DNA of 64,000 nt. Origin: Lucifuga dentata. Its lineage: Eukaryota; Chordata; Actinopteri; Ophidiiformes; Bythitidae. The notes below the pieces were generated by a model, which did no database searches, was not told where the DNA came from, and worked only from the letters and a program-made list of their open reading frames with translations. The DNA lies in NCBI GenBank assembly GCA_014773175.1, contig VXCM01000227.1:124001-188000 (forward strand). The letters are read 5' to 3'. Shown piece by piece: positions 22,401 to 33,428 of the stretch; within the stretch, counting starts at the first letter, position 1, and each line of letters begins with the position of its first letter. The translations under genes were made by a program, and so were the position numbers.

Positions 22401-24000
22401 TGCTTCTCAGATGCTATGATTTGGTTGCTTTTTTTCTTTTTATACCTTTGTAAATTGACTGGGGTTTTTGGCATTTTTGAATGCATCACTTTGGACTGTG
22501 GGATTCTGCAAAGTGTTCTGCATTTTACATGCATTGATTAACAAAATACAGATAGTAAAATCAAAAATGATGATTGAATAAGCCAACAGTAAAACCAAAC
22601 TTTAGGTCGTAGGCTGACGTTGATGGTTGGAGGTCCAAAATGCCAGAATTTGACACTAGAAACCAGGACCACGGACCATAAGAGCAATAAACCTTAATCA
22701 TGCTTTAGTTATGTATGTCCAAAAAATTGCTGGTAGTAACCATTTTGCAAATATCATTGTCATTACATTGGTAAAGAACATATTTCATTTGTTAATGAAA
22801 CATGCTTCGGTGAGCGTTTCAGTTGCATGTAAATGTTATTTTCCTGAGACGGGGTTTGCTTTGTTGCCTGTCTGAGACATTGACCATCTCTTCTGCCACA
22901 GGCTCATTTGGTTCCATGTCCACCATCAGTCCTGAGCTCTGGCTGTGGGCAGGAAGAGCGGCGTGGCCTGTGTTGTATTGATCTGTTTCAGTGCTTTTCC
23001 TACAGGTGTGCTTATCTAATCACAGCACTCATTTGTCGCACAGTTTCCGACTACAACTGGTCTTTTATACACACAGCAATTACAGGAGCAAAACAAACTC
23101 CTGGTTCATGAAGCAGCGGGCATGTATTAAGAGGAGGAAAACAGCATTGGTTTACAGCACAGAATCCATGAGCTGAACTGTGTGGGCTAAATATATAGTG
23201 AATAAATTCAAAAGAGAGCATCTTCTGTAAGAGAAAATGGGTTTTTCACACGAAGGCACAGATATTTTCTGTGTGTCTCACTGTTTCCAGTCAGAAACCC
23301 ACGCCTCGCTGTGACCTCAACCATGTCCTCTATGATCTCATATTGCAAACTGGGCATTCTTCCCTCCGTCCTCGAGTAAGAAGAGAAGTCAGATAAGAGG
23401 CGACAAAAATAAAGGAAACAATGCAGAAGCATCTGAGAGATTCCTCCTTGAACTTTGCCAGATATGTTTCACATTTCTGCTTTAACCTAGAAAATGTACT
23501 TGCTTCTGCGCTAATGTTCTGCAGGAATCTAAAGCATGAAGACACGATGAGTTCAGGGAATGTCTGTGTCTGAGGAAAAAACACCATGACAGTGCAATCA
23601 CTATTGCTCATTCGCTGGTTCAATTAGTCATAGGGAAGATTCATGTTTACAGTATAATGCAGTGTTTTCATGGTTTATTATCGCTGTTAGGCATGGAAGG
23701 TGGATTTAAGCTACTTTATTTACACGACAGTCAATCTTAGAGACAACTTCGATTTTAAGCATATCTCAGATAGTAAATGTACAAGCAGACACAGTACAAG
23801 GTTGAATCTCTAATTTTTCCAATTTTTATTATTTCTTTCCAGAATTTTCATTATTTCACCTGAACCACTCCAAAATTGCAGAAACTACAACCTTGTATCT
23901 CCATTTTTAGGTGAATAACCTCTTATTTACTTGAGGATTTTTAACACATTAATAGGAGCCTTTCTATTAAGCACTTTACGTTTAATACAAGCCAATTTTT
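19431..24000. other. Intronic stretch, mostly unique sequence
   Basis: No genes recognised. It includes a C-run with one N (20178-20202), an A-run with one N (20572-20602), and a unique high-complexity patch around 21460-21610 ('tttttaatgagcattaattg') that could be a conserved non-coding element. The 149-codon frame at 19292-19741 begins inside family B and has no known motif. Confidence 0.45.
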
Positions 24001-24028
24001 AATACTGCTAAGACCTAGTATAGTCTAC

Positions 24029-24098
24029 AAAAAGGGAAAGGGAAAGGAAATATAACATACTAGGCTTTTCATTATTTTTCCTTCCCCTTCCCCTTTTT
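24029..24098. repeat. Imperfect 20-bp purine/pyrimidine inverted repeat
   Basis: A G/A-rich arm (24029-24048) and a C/T-rich arm (24079-24098) are inverted copies with two mismatches around a 30-base spacer. Confidence 0.7.
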
Positions 24099-24154
24099 GT
24101 AATGTAACATAGTAGGTAGTTTGTATTGAACAAACTTGAGGCATATCTACAGAA

Positions 24155-24329
24155 GAAGATGGCCTTAAAGCCACAGCACCTAAAACAACCTGTTTTCACC
24201 CAGTGTGCACAATGGTGGTGCAGCAACTGAGAGTAAAAAGTAGATCAATGTGGTTTTTGAACATTGCAAAGGATTCAAAAACAGACCCCTAAATGACATT
24301 AAGAACATGGAAATCTGAACGTGTCCCCT
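24155..24329 (-). mobile_element. Family B element, truncated copy B2 (reverse)
   Basis: It ends '...gaacatggaaatctgaacgt' then GTCCCC next to TTAA (24330-24333), the inverse of the family B start, and contains the inverse 'acctgttttcacccagtg' block. The other half is missing. Confidence 0.65.
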
Positions 24330-24337
24330 TTAAGTAC

Positions 24338-24425
24338 AAATTTGAATGCAGGACTTTAAATGGGGCATTTTTTTTTTTTCCATTTTGGTATTATTAGTTT
24401 TACTTGAGGATTTACCTGAGGGGTA
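24338..24425 (-). mobile_element. Family C fragment (reverse)
   Basis: 'aatgcaggacttt...ggggcatttt...tttggtattattagttttac' is the inverse of the start of a common fish repeat that reads 'gtggaagaagtactcag...acttaagtaaaagt...'. It abuts family B copy B2. Confidence 0.55.
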
Positions 24426-27140
24426 AATTTAGGTCAATAAGAGATTCACACTGCCTCCAGTTTGATAAATTCAACACATTTCACAGCCCTACTGAACTAC
24501 TACTGTGTGTAAACAAGATCAGTAGCATACAGTATGAATGCTTCTTCAAACAAAATACCATGCTGCTGCAGTCAGGGTTTTTCAGTGAAAGTTAAACGCT
24601 TTTCCATCCATGAGAGTCCAGCTGAGTGAAGAAGAAAATGTGTGACAGAGGAGAGAAATGAAGAAATAAAGCCAAGCTGTATGAAAATCCTCCTCAGGGT
24701 TGGATCCGCCTTTATCAGGGTCTACAAGTGCAGCGCTTCTAACTGGGTCAAGTTTGACGTGTTCAGCTATCCCCCCCCCACCCCACCCCCACNCCCCACC
24801 CCCACTGAAAGACCAGCATGACAGGTGACCACATTTTAGAAGTCAGCATACCTACAGTGATGCACTCCTAACTTAATTACCCTTTATGATGATGAGTGCA
24901 CACACAGAATCAAAGATACTGCAATCTACGCTTTTAGTGTTCATCTCAACAGCATACAAATATGCAATGAATCTTTTAGCATCCTCCACACAGAGTCTGC
25001 CACACATCAAAATGCCTCTCTGACAGTGCCGGAGCTTGTCACGTGAGCTGCTCCATACCGCAAACACAAAGCAGCTCCTTTCAAAAGACAATGCAACGCT
25101 TCAGAGATCGAGGAAAAACTGACTCCCGCTGCCAAATGTACAAAGTGCTCCATAGCTTGTGTTTAAGTGCCGGCCCACTGCCTTCCCATCTCTTCTGAGA
25201 CGCAAAGTGGCGAAGCTTCTGTGTGTGGAGATACAGTTACAGCAGCCTTTCTTTACTCAGGAAGTCCCAAAATTCATATAATGTATATACCAGTTCACTA
25301 TTACTCTCAAATTTTACTGCTTGGTGTAATGTTTGAGTAGAAAGAGTAGAAACCTCAGAGGGACATGAAGCACGTTATGAAGTCCTGGAGGCGTACACTG
25401 AAGCAACACCACGATATAACTGGATACATTACGGTACATCGAAGACCAAACACAATATTGAAGCAGTACATCTTATCTTTGTGCTAAATTAAGGGTAACT
25501 TCATTTTTATACAGAAAGAGAGAGAGAGAAGGTGGATTTGGATTTACTAAGTTTCATCAATAAAGTTTAAAGCTGGAATCTGTAAGTTTCTATACATAGT
25601 CCAGATCAAGAAATCCAGCTGCAAACACTGTGGAACTATATTTCCTTCAGAGTTTGCCAGTTAGAAACAGGATTAAAGCTTTAATGTCTCCTTAAGCATT
25701 CTCTCTTCTCTACAATCTGAGTCATAGTCATCAATTGGGGAATTCAGCACAGACATAGACAGATGCTTCCTGTCAAAACTGTTGCTTTTATGAATCATGA
25801 CTTCAGATCAAAGGTTTATTCAATAGTTGTGCTGTGTTGTTGATTTTAATGTCGGAAAGTGCAAATATTACTAGTAACGCATCACTTTTGCGTGCTAGAT
25901 CTGGATGGATAGATACTGTAGATGAATAGAGAGGGAGACAGAGGAACGTGTCTCCTCTTTCATCAAGCATTGTTATCTGTGATATTTGAGAGCCCTTGAG
26001 GAAATGTAGAATAACGGAAATGAGAACATATTATGTAATGTGTCAAATAATCTTTAAACTACACAATAGTGCAGCAGCGGTGAGGCAGAAATCAGGTTCT
26101 GTGGGACTGCAGTGAGCTCGACGTTTTGTATTATATTGAATTGGTATTATGATACTTGATAATCGTGTAATATCTGGCTTATTTTGTCCTCTCAGGGGTG
26201 AAAAGTTATTTCTGTCCCAGTGTCTTCACAGAAAACCAGAGAGATGTCAATGAAAGGCTGTCAATTCTGTTTTGCATGAAGATTTAGCATTTAGCATTTA
26301 GCTGTTTGTTTGCCGTACTATATCTGAATACTGTAAGCAGAAAACAACTCAGGAGAATTCAATCAGATGCTGTTATGGAGATAAATGTGAGTGGTGAAGA
26401 CTTAATAATGCTGTTACTGAGTCCTGAGAAATAAAATAAGATCAGGAATAAACAAAAAGTACAGTTTTCTTATGCTGATTGCATGGAAACGAGACATGAC
26501 AGCATTTGTTTATTTCAGCGTCAAATTAAAAATATCCATTGTGGTAAAATATGATGAAATATGCGGAACGCCTGGAGGCTTTTCCCCAAACCAGCATTTA
26601 TTTTTGCTTCCTGGTCGGAGCATGGGCTAAATGTGATGACTTTGTTGTTGTTTTGACAGGCATATTCATTAAATCTTCATCTTGATAAACGGTTCACCTT
26701 TTGTCAGTTAAGCCCGAAGCAAACTAAGTGAAGAAATGATTAACGTAAAGAAATAAAACCGGCAGGATGAGTATGTACACAGAGAAATTAAAACCCATCG
26801 GCTGAGCACTACCAGGTGGGCTGTTATGTTTCCAAGGAAAATGGAACACTTTATATGCATAATTACAGACAGCAATACCACAGAGGTAATTCCACAATGG
26901 GAACATATTCATTACAGTAATGAGTCCTGAATTCCAAGTTCTGTTAGGACGAATTACCAGTAATATTTACTCTGGTATGAAATGTAAAATAGTCACTATG
27001 AAGAACATATCTCCAATATCAGACATTTTCACATGAATATTTTAGAGTGCAATAATAAAAATTCCCAAAAACTGGAAATATGAGGTAATTCACCTGAAAC
27101 GTATCTCCAATTTTGGGGATTTTCTTTCCTATAGATCAGT
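24426..27140. other. Intronic stretch, mostly unique sequence
   Basis: No genes recognised. A C/A-rich low-complexity join with one N lies at about 24772-24804. The stretch 26440-26920 is high-complexity and free of repeat signatures, a possible conserved element. 26940-27130 resembles degraded family C interior ('tctccaattttggggattttc'). Confidence 0.45.
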
Positions 27141-27144
27141 TTAA

Positions 27145-27732
27145 AGGACCATACCAGCCATTTTGCATGTTTGAGCCTAATATATTAAATTTTCATGCAC
27201 GTAAGGTTACCAACAATCATTTACCAAAGCATACTACTGGAACGGTGAATTAAAAAAATGTTTTTCCTACCTTCTAGACCGCCATTGGTTTCAGTTCATT
27301 CTGGTACCTATTAAAATCAACTTGTTGATACCTGAAATGTTCTTGGGATAGGTAACCCATCATCGCCAACAAGACATGTATTCAAGTTTTTTTTTTTTTT
27401 CCAAAGTTATGTAATTTTAGTGTTTAAGTGCAATAAAAAGCATGGAGTGAATGTATGCCCCCCCCGGGGAATACAGTCCCAAAAGAAACCCGTGTTTATT
27501 GAAAAATTTAAACAACCGTGACTTCATAAGGCTGCGTAACTTAACAGACAAAACATGGATTTTTAAGGTGGGTGTATCGCTTGAATATTTAATTTTGAAA
27601 GATTGAGAGATTTTGCAAAATATCAGGAAAAGTGAAATACAGTTTTATCTTGGGAAATGGTTGTCAGTAACGTAACATGTATGAAAATTGAATATATTAG
27701 GCTCAAACATGTAAAATGGCTGGTATGGTCCT
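27145..27732 (-). mobile_element. Family A inverted-repeat element, full copy A6 (reverse)
   Basis: TTAA at 27141-27144 and 27733-27736. The interior is in the reverse of the A3/A5 orientation ('cataaggctgcgtaac', 'gcaaaatatcagga'). Its right TTAA is shared with the start of family B copy B3. Confidence 0.85.
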
Positions 27733-27736
27733 TTAA

Positions 27737-28180
27737 AGGGTACATACATATTTCCGTGTTCTTATAGTCTATTTTGAAATGTAAATAGACCCTTAATGTG
27801 AAAGAAAACATACTGATCCATTTCTACCCTCCCTTGCTGCAGCACTGCTGTGCACACTGAGTGAAAACAGGGCATCTTAGGTACTGTGTCTTTAAGACCC
27901 ATTCCCAAAAACCAAGGTCTGTTCTGATTGGCCAGCAGCATCAGGTCTGAGGTGGCAACACCCATGGAGTGCCTTTCAAATACTCTTTTGCTAGTCTTGT
28001 ACTTTGTGTGTTGAACCAGGTGTGTAGGTGGATAAATTCACGTGTTACATATTGACATCAACATGTTACAGAAGTAATTTAAAGGAAGTATTCAAGGTAG
28101 TTCAGGGCCTGTGGGTTTTACAAGATGCAAAGAGATACAAGGGTTATACCTGAAAAAAGCATAATTTTATGAGCTTTAAG
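27737..28180 (+). mobile_element. Family B element, copy B3, abutting A6 on one TTAA
   Basis: It starts AGGGTACATACATATTTCC right after the TTAA that ends family A copy A6 and follows the family order: 'tgtgcacactgagtgaaaac', 'aggtactgtgtctttaa', 'ctgattggccag', 'gacatcaacatgttacag'. The end is placed near 28180 ('ataattttatgagctttaa') with little certainty. Confidence 0.7.
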
Positions 28181-28940
28181 TCCTAATCTGCAAAATATCC
28201 AGTACTTACCAATTTCAGATAAAGTTAATGCAGTCAAAAGTACAATATTTCCCAAGAAAGTAACATAGAAGTACTTTAAAATCACAGTTAAGGTCCAGAG
28301 AATATGGAAAATACCTATAATTATGAGAAATTAATCCATGGCTTTCCTTTATCTACCCCTGTGTCCATTTACAAAGAAACGATGTACAACAGATGCTGAA
28401 CAAAGGAGCATTCACGCAGCAAAATGTGTTTCTAATAAACCCCTACAAGACGAGAACCTTTAAAACAGGATGTTGCTCTATCCAAGATTCTTTTACAGCA
28501 CTGCAAACAACACAGCCTCCGTACCTCTATGATACAAAGCCTCACAGAAACACATGGCTTCAATCAAGCTGCAGGCATTCACGTCTGAAGAGTCGGTGGA
28601 TGGCACGAATCCACAGATTATAGCAGGGGAGCAAGGACGAATGAAAATCAATAATTCCCTGAGTCCTCGCAAACCTGCCCAAATGAAAAAAACTCAGAGG
28701 GAAAACAGATGCAATAAGGTGTGGAAACAGTCGTCTTTCAGCATTGGTGGTTTGCTCAAAAAAAAAAAAAAAAAGNAAAAAAAAAAAAAAAAAGGCTGGT
28801 TCCACTGAGTTTCCATGATAAAATAAAAATTACATACCATAAGCTTATTGCCTTGTCAGATGTTATGTTGAGACCTTGTGTAATTAATCAATAAACGCTC
28901 ACCTCTGTGCATTTGGACAGGCAAAATTAAATTCATTACA
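28181..28940. other. Intronic stretch with an A-run join
   Basis: No genes recognised. An A homopolymer broken by GN at 28775-28776 lies within it. Confidence 0.5.
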
Positions 28941-28942
28941 TT

Positions 28943-29312
28943 GGTGGAAGAAGTACTCAAAGTACTAGTGCAAATTTGAAATTACAAGCTGTGTTCAAAA
29001 TTCTGCTTTAGGAAAAGTATGAATTGGCAGTAGCTATGCCTCCAAGTATCCAAAGTAAAAGTAGTGAAGATATGGCCCTGTCAGAGTGTATTTAATGTTT
29101 TAAATGTAAATGTCGCTGCTTCACAAATGAAAAAAATCCACAAAACTGGAAGTGCAAGTCAAGTGAAAAACTCAATTTTGGGGAATTTTCATGCTTTTCA
29201 GGTCAGTTGGAGGATTACGTGCTCCTCTACACCAGAGTAACTTTACCATAAAACTTTTACAGCACTAATAAATATACCGACTTATTTATGTTCCACCTCT
29301 GTGATATGATGG
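28943..29312 (+). mobile_element. Family C element, degraded copy
   Basis: It begins 'ggtggaagaagtactcaaag', the usual start of a very common teleost repeat, and later has 'ggggaattttcatgctttt' and 'ttggaggattacgtgctcct', shared with the copy at 50395-50648. Confidence 0.6.
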
Positions 29313-29318
29313 TGTTTA

Positions 29319-29475
29319 AGGATTGACTGATAAGTTCTGACCCGAAGATCTAACTCAGACATGTAATAATCTTGGATGCCTGTGTCTGCAGACATCTTGC
29401 TCATGTTTAGGAGGAGATAAAAGTCTGAGGAGACCAAATCGTATCAGTAGGTTGGTGGTGAAGTAGTTCAAAGCC
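29319..29475 (-). mobile_element. Mariner transposon remnant (3' end of transposase plus terminal repeat)
   Basis: The low-coordinate end 'ggattgactgataagttctg' follows TA and matches mariner terminal repeats. On the minus strand, 29475-29399 reads a decayed FELL...DFYLLLNM segment, the region of the third catalytic aspartate of mariner DD34D transposases, interrupted by a frameshift. The segment matches the mariner remnant at 37680-38587, including 'gaagtagttcaaagcc' in inverse orientation. Confidence 0.65.
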
Positions 29476-31019
29476 ACATTAGTGCTGCAGGACCTGTTTT
29501 AGGAACTCAAGATTTTCCTTCATTTTGTACGAACCAGAACCCATTTTATTGTTCTGAAACCATTTTTTTTTTTTAGCTCCAGCTCCAGGGCAGATACTCT
29601 GAGGTAATTCAAGAATTTCTGGGTGGAGCTCAAAATCCTGAACATTGCTGATTGGTCTCAGGTGCAAGTTTCCCCAAACGCAAAAAGGGAGACAAATGCT
29701 GTATTTTTGCTCAAAATGGAACAGCAAAAGCCTTTCTGCTCCTCTCTTTCTTTGCATTAGCATATTTCTGAAGTTTGTATTTTTTTTCCTCAAGATCTCC
29801 TCATCTCTTCTTCTTCTTGAAGAAGAAGAAGAAATAAGGAGGAAACAGCAAAACAAAACAAAGAGAACAATGCCCTCGATTCCCTCCATTGCTTCTGTTG
29901 TGTGTTGGTGTAAAGTTTTGATGCAGATGGAAATGATGCAGCTGTAGGTCACTTGCTCTAATTTCTAATTTTCATGGGACTTGACATGAGCAAGGAACTT
30001 AAACAAGGAACCACATAATTCCTATTCCGGGTAGATTTGGTAAAGTAGTTTCTCATTTAGTTCTGAACTTTAGCTCTAAAACCACTTAATCATCGACACT
30101 AAGTTGACTGGACTGGCCGAATTTGTCCATCCCGTACAACTTGTTGAGCCTTCAGTACCCCAGGAAATTGTAAATTCTTATCACTGAGCTCAAATGAATA
30201 GAGTTGGTATGAAAAATCACAGTAATTATATTGCTTCCTCAAAAATGACACACAAAAAAGTGAGCCCTTGCAAAGAATTCAAAACCTCATCCTATCTACT
30301 GCCGTCTGCACTTTTCATAACAGGAGTAATAGAGTTGTGTATCTAACAGAAGAAGAAATTAGATGCCGAAACTGAATTTAATTTCCATGGGATTAGTACG
30401 TATTATCAGGGGACCTCTGACTGTGTGTGGCAGGTTATTTGCAGTGGAATTTCACTTAAATTACCGACTCGGCAGACTCCTGGGATTAAAGCCGCCAACA
30501 ATTCCCCACAATTATACAAATCACTCCCCACCTGCAGGTCATATTAGTTCTGAGCAAACAGGCTTTGTGAAGCTCCATCTGTATTCATGGACACGGACGA
30601 CTCTTTTCAAATAAAAGATAGAACTTGGGTCTGCTCCAGTGACAGTAAATTAACATCAACTCTGTATGACAGGGAGACTTTTGACATTGAAATTGACTTT
30701 ATTTCATTTCACAGTTAGGAAGCAGAAAACGTACACGGAGCTTTTTAAGTTCTCCACGATGATCCACAAAGGTTCCTTTGACTGTCAGGAGAGCTCGTCC
30801 GTGTCTGCTGATTGAATCAGTATGAATGTTTTGGCCTCAGGCTGAGGGAGGAACTTCCACAAATGAAGACACAATCCTCCAAAATCTGTAAAATCAAAGG
30901 TCACGGTGTGTCGAGTCTTTCTTTAAGAAAGGAATTTTTCCTCTTTTAAGAAAGTTGATGTAAATAACCTCTAACGCTGTTAGTAGAAAATTAATGACAG
31001 AATTTACAGAATTCTTCTG
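29476..31019. other. Intronic stretch, mostly unique sequence
   Basis: It includes a short GAA/TTC foldback near 29795-29835. A 157-codon minus-strand frame (29479-29952) crosses that foldback and a T-run and is not credible as a gene. 30360-30560 is high-complexity and could be a conserved non-coding element. Nothing else recognised. Confidence 0.45.
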
Positions 31020-31440
31020 TACTTTCTTTTATTTTTTAAATTCTTTCCTTCCAACTTCTTCCTTTCATTCTTCCTTTCATTGTGGTGTTCCTTCCTTTCT
31101 TCCTTTTGGCTTTCCTTCCTTCTTTTCTTTCTTTTTTACTTCTTTATTTCTTTGTTTCTTTCTGTTCTTCCACTCATTCCTTCTGCCTTTTTCTTCCTTC
31201 TATTCCTCCATCTTTCTGAAAATACCCACTGAACGCTTGAATTTATTTTCCTGTTACTATTTGATTACTTTGACTTAAGTAAAAATCTGAATTTTACTAG
31301 TAAAAAAAAGGGTATTTTTCCATTATGGTACTGCTACTTTGACTTCCTTTTCCCCCTTTCCCTTTAGCTTTCCTTCTTAAATTCTTTCTCTTCTTTCCTC
31401 CTTCTTTTCTTTATTTCTTCATTTCCTCTTTCTTTTGTTT
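31020..31440. repeat. C/T-rich low-complexity tract (imperfect CTTT/CTTC) with a family C fragment
   Basis: Two long pyrimidine-rich blocks (about 31020-31215 and 31340-31440) flank an inverse family C fragment at about 31255-31345 ('tgacttaagtaaaaatctga', 'cattatggtactgctacttt'). The 94-codon frame here is Phe/Ser-rich low complexity. Confidence 0.7.
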
Positions 31441-33140
31441 CCCCACTGCATATAGCAAAGAACAGAAACATTGCATCATTATATTTCATGTGTTTTTCCT
31501 GACGACTTTACCGTCGTTAGGGTTCTTCACGATGACAGAAAAGTCTGCTGAGCTCTATTGAGAATGAACCACAGGACATTTCAGAGCCAGTCAGTCTGAT
31601 TGATTGAGCCATAAAGAGTTTGTCCATGGGGCTAACAGGACTTGGGTAAAAGATTAGGAGACTGTTGAGTCTTGATTAATGTTGGGCGATATAACCTCTG
31701 GCCAGTGGTGCTGATAGATTTATATAAACAGGGTCTCGGCGGTGAAATAAACTCACATTGAATCGTAGAGATTTGAAGTGAGTATGCATGAAACAATCAG
31801 TGAGTATCCTCAGGATGTAAGCGAAGTCAAAACACAATTGTCACAACTCCATAATGAGACAAACAAGCGTATTAAACCGGACGGTAGTACAGGCGAGATG
31901 AAAAGCGATATCTCACAAGCCATTTGCTAAATCACAGCAAAAGTGATGAGGAAAACAAAATCCTCTGCATATTTATACAGGACCTTGTTTATGTCGAGCC
32001 CTTCTCCGCTCCCTGGACTTAGGCGGCCTGATTAGTATTCAGTGAATTCATTAAGACACAATCGCTGATGTCTGGGAACATGGGAACTCTTGATGGAGGA
32101 GAGGTTGAGTTCAGCCCTTTAAAACGATGCCCCATCCCCCAAACCTGAAGGTCGCCGTGTCCTCAGCCTGCAACAGATCTGATGATCACAAGAAAACTGC
32201 AGCGGCTGGAGGTTCACTGTTAAGATCTTTATTTCCACATGCTGCATTCTGAGCTGTAGGGATAAACAATATATCTTTAAGGCTCTTTGTTTTTGGTCTT
32301 TTTTTTCCTATTTTCATGAGAAATAACCTAATTTTTCTGCAGGAAAACTCAGGCTGTTTGTTTCCTGCTCTGAGAATTCACTTTTCACTGTTGTTTAGAG
32401 TAAATGAGGTCCTCTGTTGGTGAGGACAGCTCTGATAGCTTCTCTTAATAAAAAAATGAAGAGAAAAATTGGTACAAAATGCAAACAAGATGCCTACTAT
32501 GTGCCAGAGTTCCTCAAAGTAAGTAAAAAAGCAATAAACAGTTAAACAAGTATGGTTGCGCTGCACATGCTAATATTGAGAATAAACACCGAAAATGTAG
32601 TTATTTTTGAAAAATAAAAATTTTGCAGTATATGCATTTATAACACTCACATGAAAAATGTTCAATGTAATGAGGCACATCAGGTCTTTTAGATTATATA
32701 AACCTTTCCAGAGTCCAGAACAAGTTATTGTTTAGCAAGTCACAAATAACGCTCAAGTCTTGGCACTCAAGTCCCAAGTCGAGACAGGCAATTGTCAAGT
32801 TGGCAAATTTGTAACTCGAGTACAAATTGAGTCTAAGTCATGACTCATGTCCACACGACTGCCATTTACCTGACTGCTAAAAAAAAACAAAAAAACAGCA
32901 AAGTTTATCTTGTCATGACTAATCTTAAAGTTAAAGAGAATAATCCATCTGATAAATACCACAGTTAAGCCTAATTTAATTACATTTTGGTTACTCTTAC
33001 TGCAGGCATCCTCTGCCTGCATGACCAATGACCAATCACAGTCATTCTTAAGGCTATGCTTCACACTTTTGTTTTAGGAATTCTGCATCTTCTATTTTAT
33101 TATTATTTTTTTAAATTATTCTCTCTCTTAATTTTATGTC
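31441..33140. other. Intronic stretch, mostly unique sequence
   Basis: No genes recognised. Around 32735-32845 there are several 'aagtc/gagtc' repeats ('ctcaagtcccaagtcgag'), resembling a degraded dispersed fish repeat. Confidence 0.45.
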
Positions 33141-33144
33141 TTTT

Positions 33145-33216
33145 ATATCTATGTGAAGCACTTTGAATCACCCTTGTGTCCGAATGGTGCTGCATAAATA
33201 TACTTGCCTTGCTTTC
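33145..33216 (+). mobile_element. Retroposon 3' tail
   Basis: 'gtgaagcactttgaatcac' followed by 'ggtgctgcataaatatactt' and 'gccttgc' is the familiar 3' tail shared by many teleost LINE/SINE insertions. The 5' body is not recognisable. Confidence 0.6.
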
Positions 33217-33387
33217 TGTGTGTTCCTGTGATCTCCAGTCAATCATAAATGGGGATAATGGCACACAGTTTCACTTTCAGTTCTCTCCACAGAATGTCAG
33301 TTTTTAGAGTGGAATGGATCATTTAGCATAAAAAAAATGTTTGTGTTAAAGTTTTTGGTCTTAAAGAGAGTTGATGTGGAGTTAAAC

Positions 33388-33427
<40 letters not shown>

Positions 33428-33428
33428 T
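33388..33428. repeat. (TTTC)n microsatellite
   Basis: About ten near-perfect CTTT tetranucleotide units. Confidence 0.95.

Noticed and set aside
29479..29952. 157-codon minus-strand frame as a gene
   Set aside because: It crosses a GAA/TTC foldback and a T-run and ends against a mariner remnant. No coherent protein pattern was seen.
31020..31280. 94-codon Phe/Ser-rich frame resembling a membrane protein
   Set aside because: It is the translation of an imperfect CTTT/CTTC tract.
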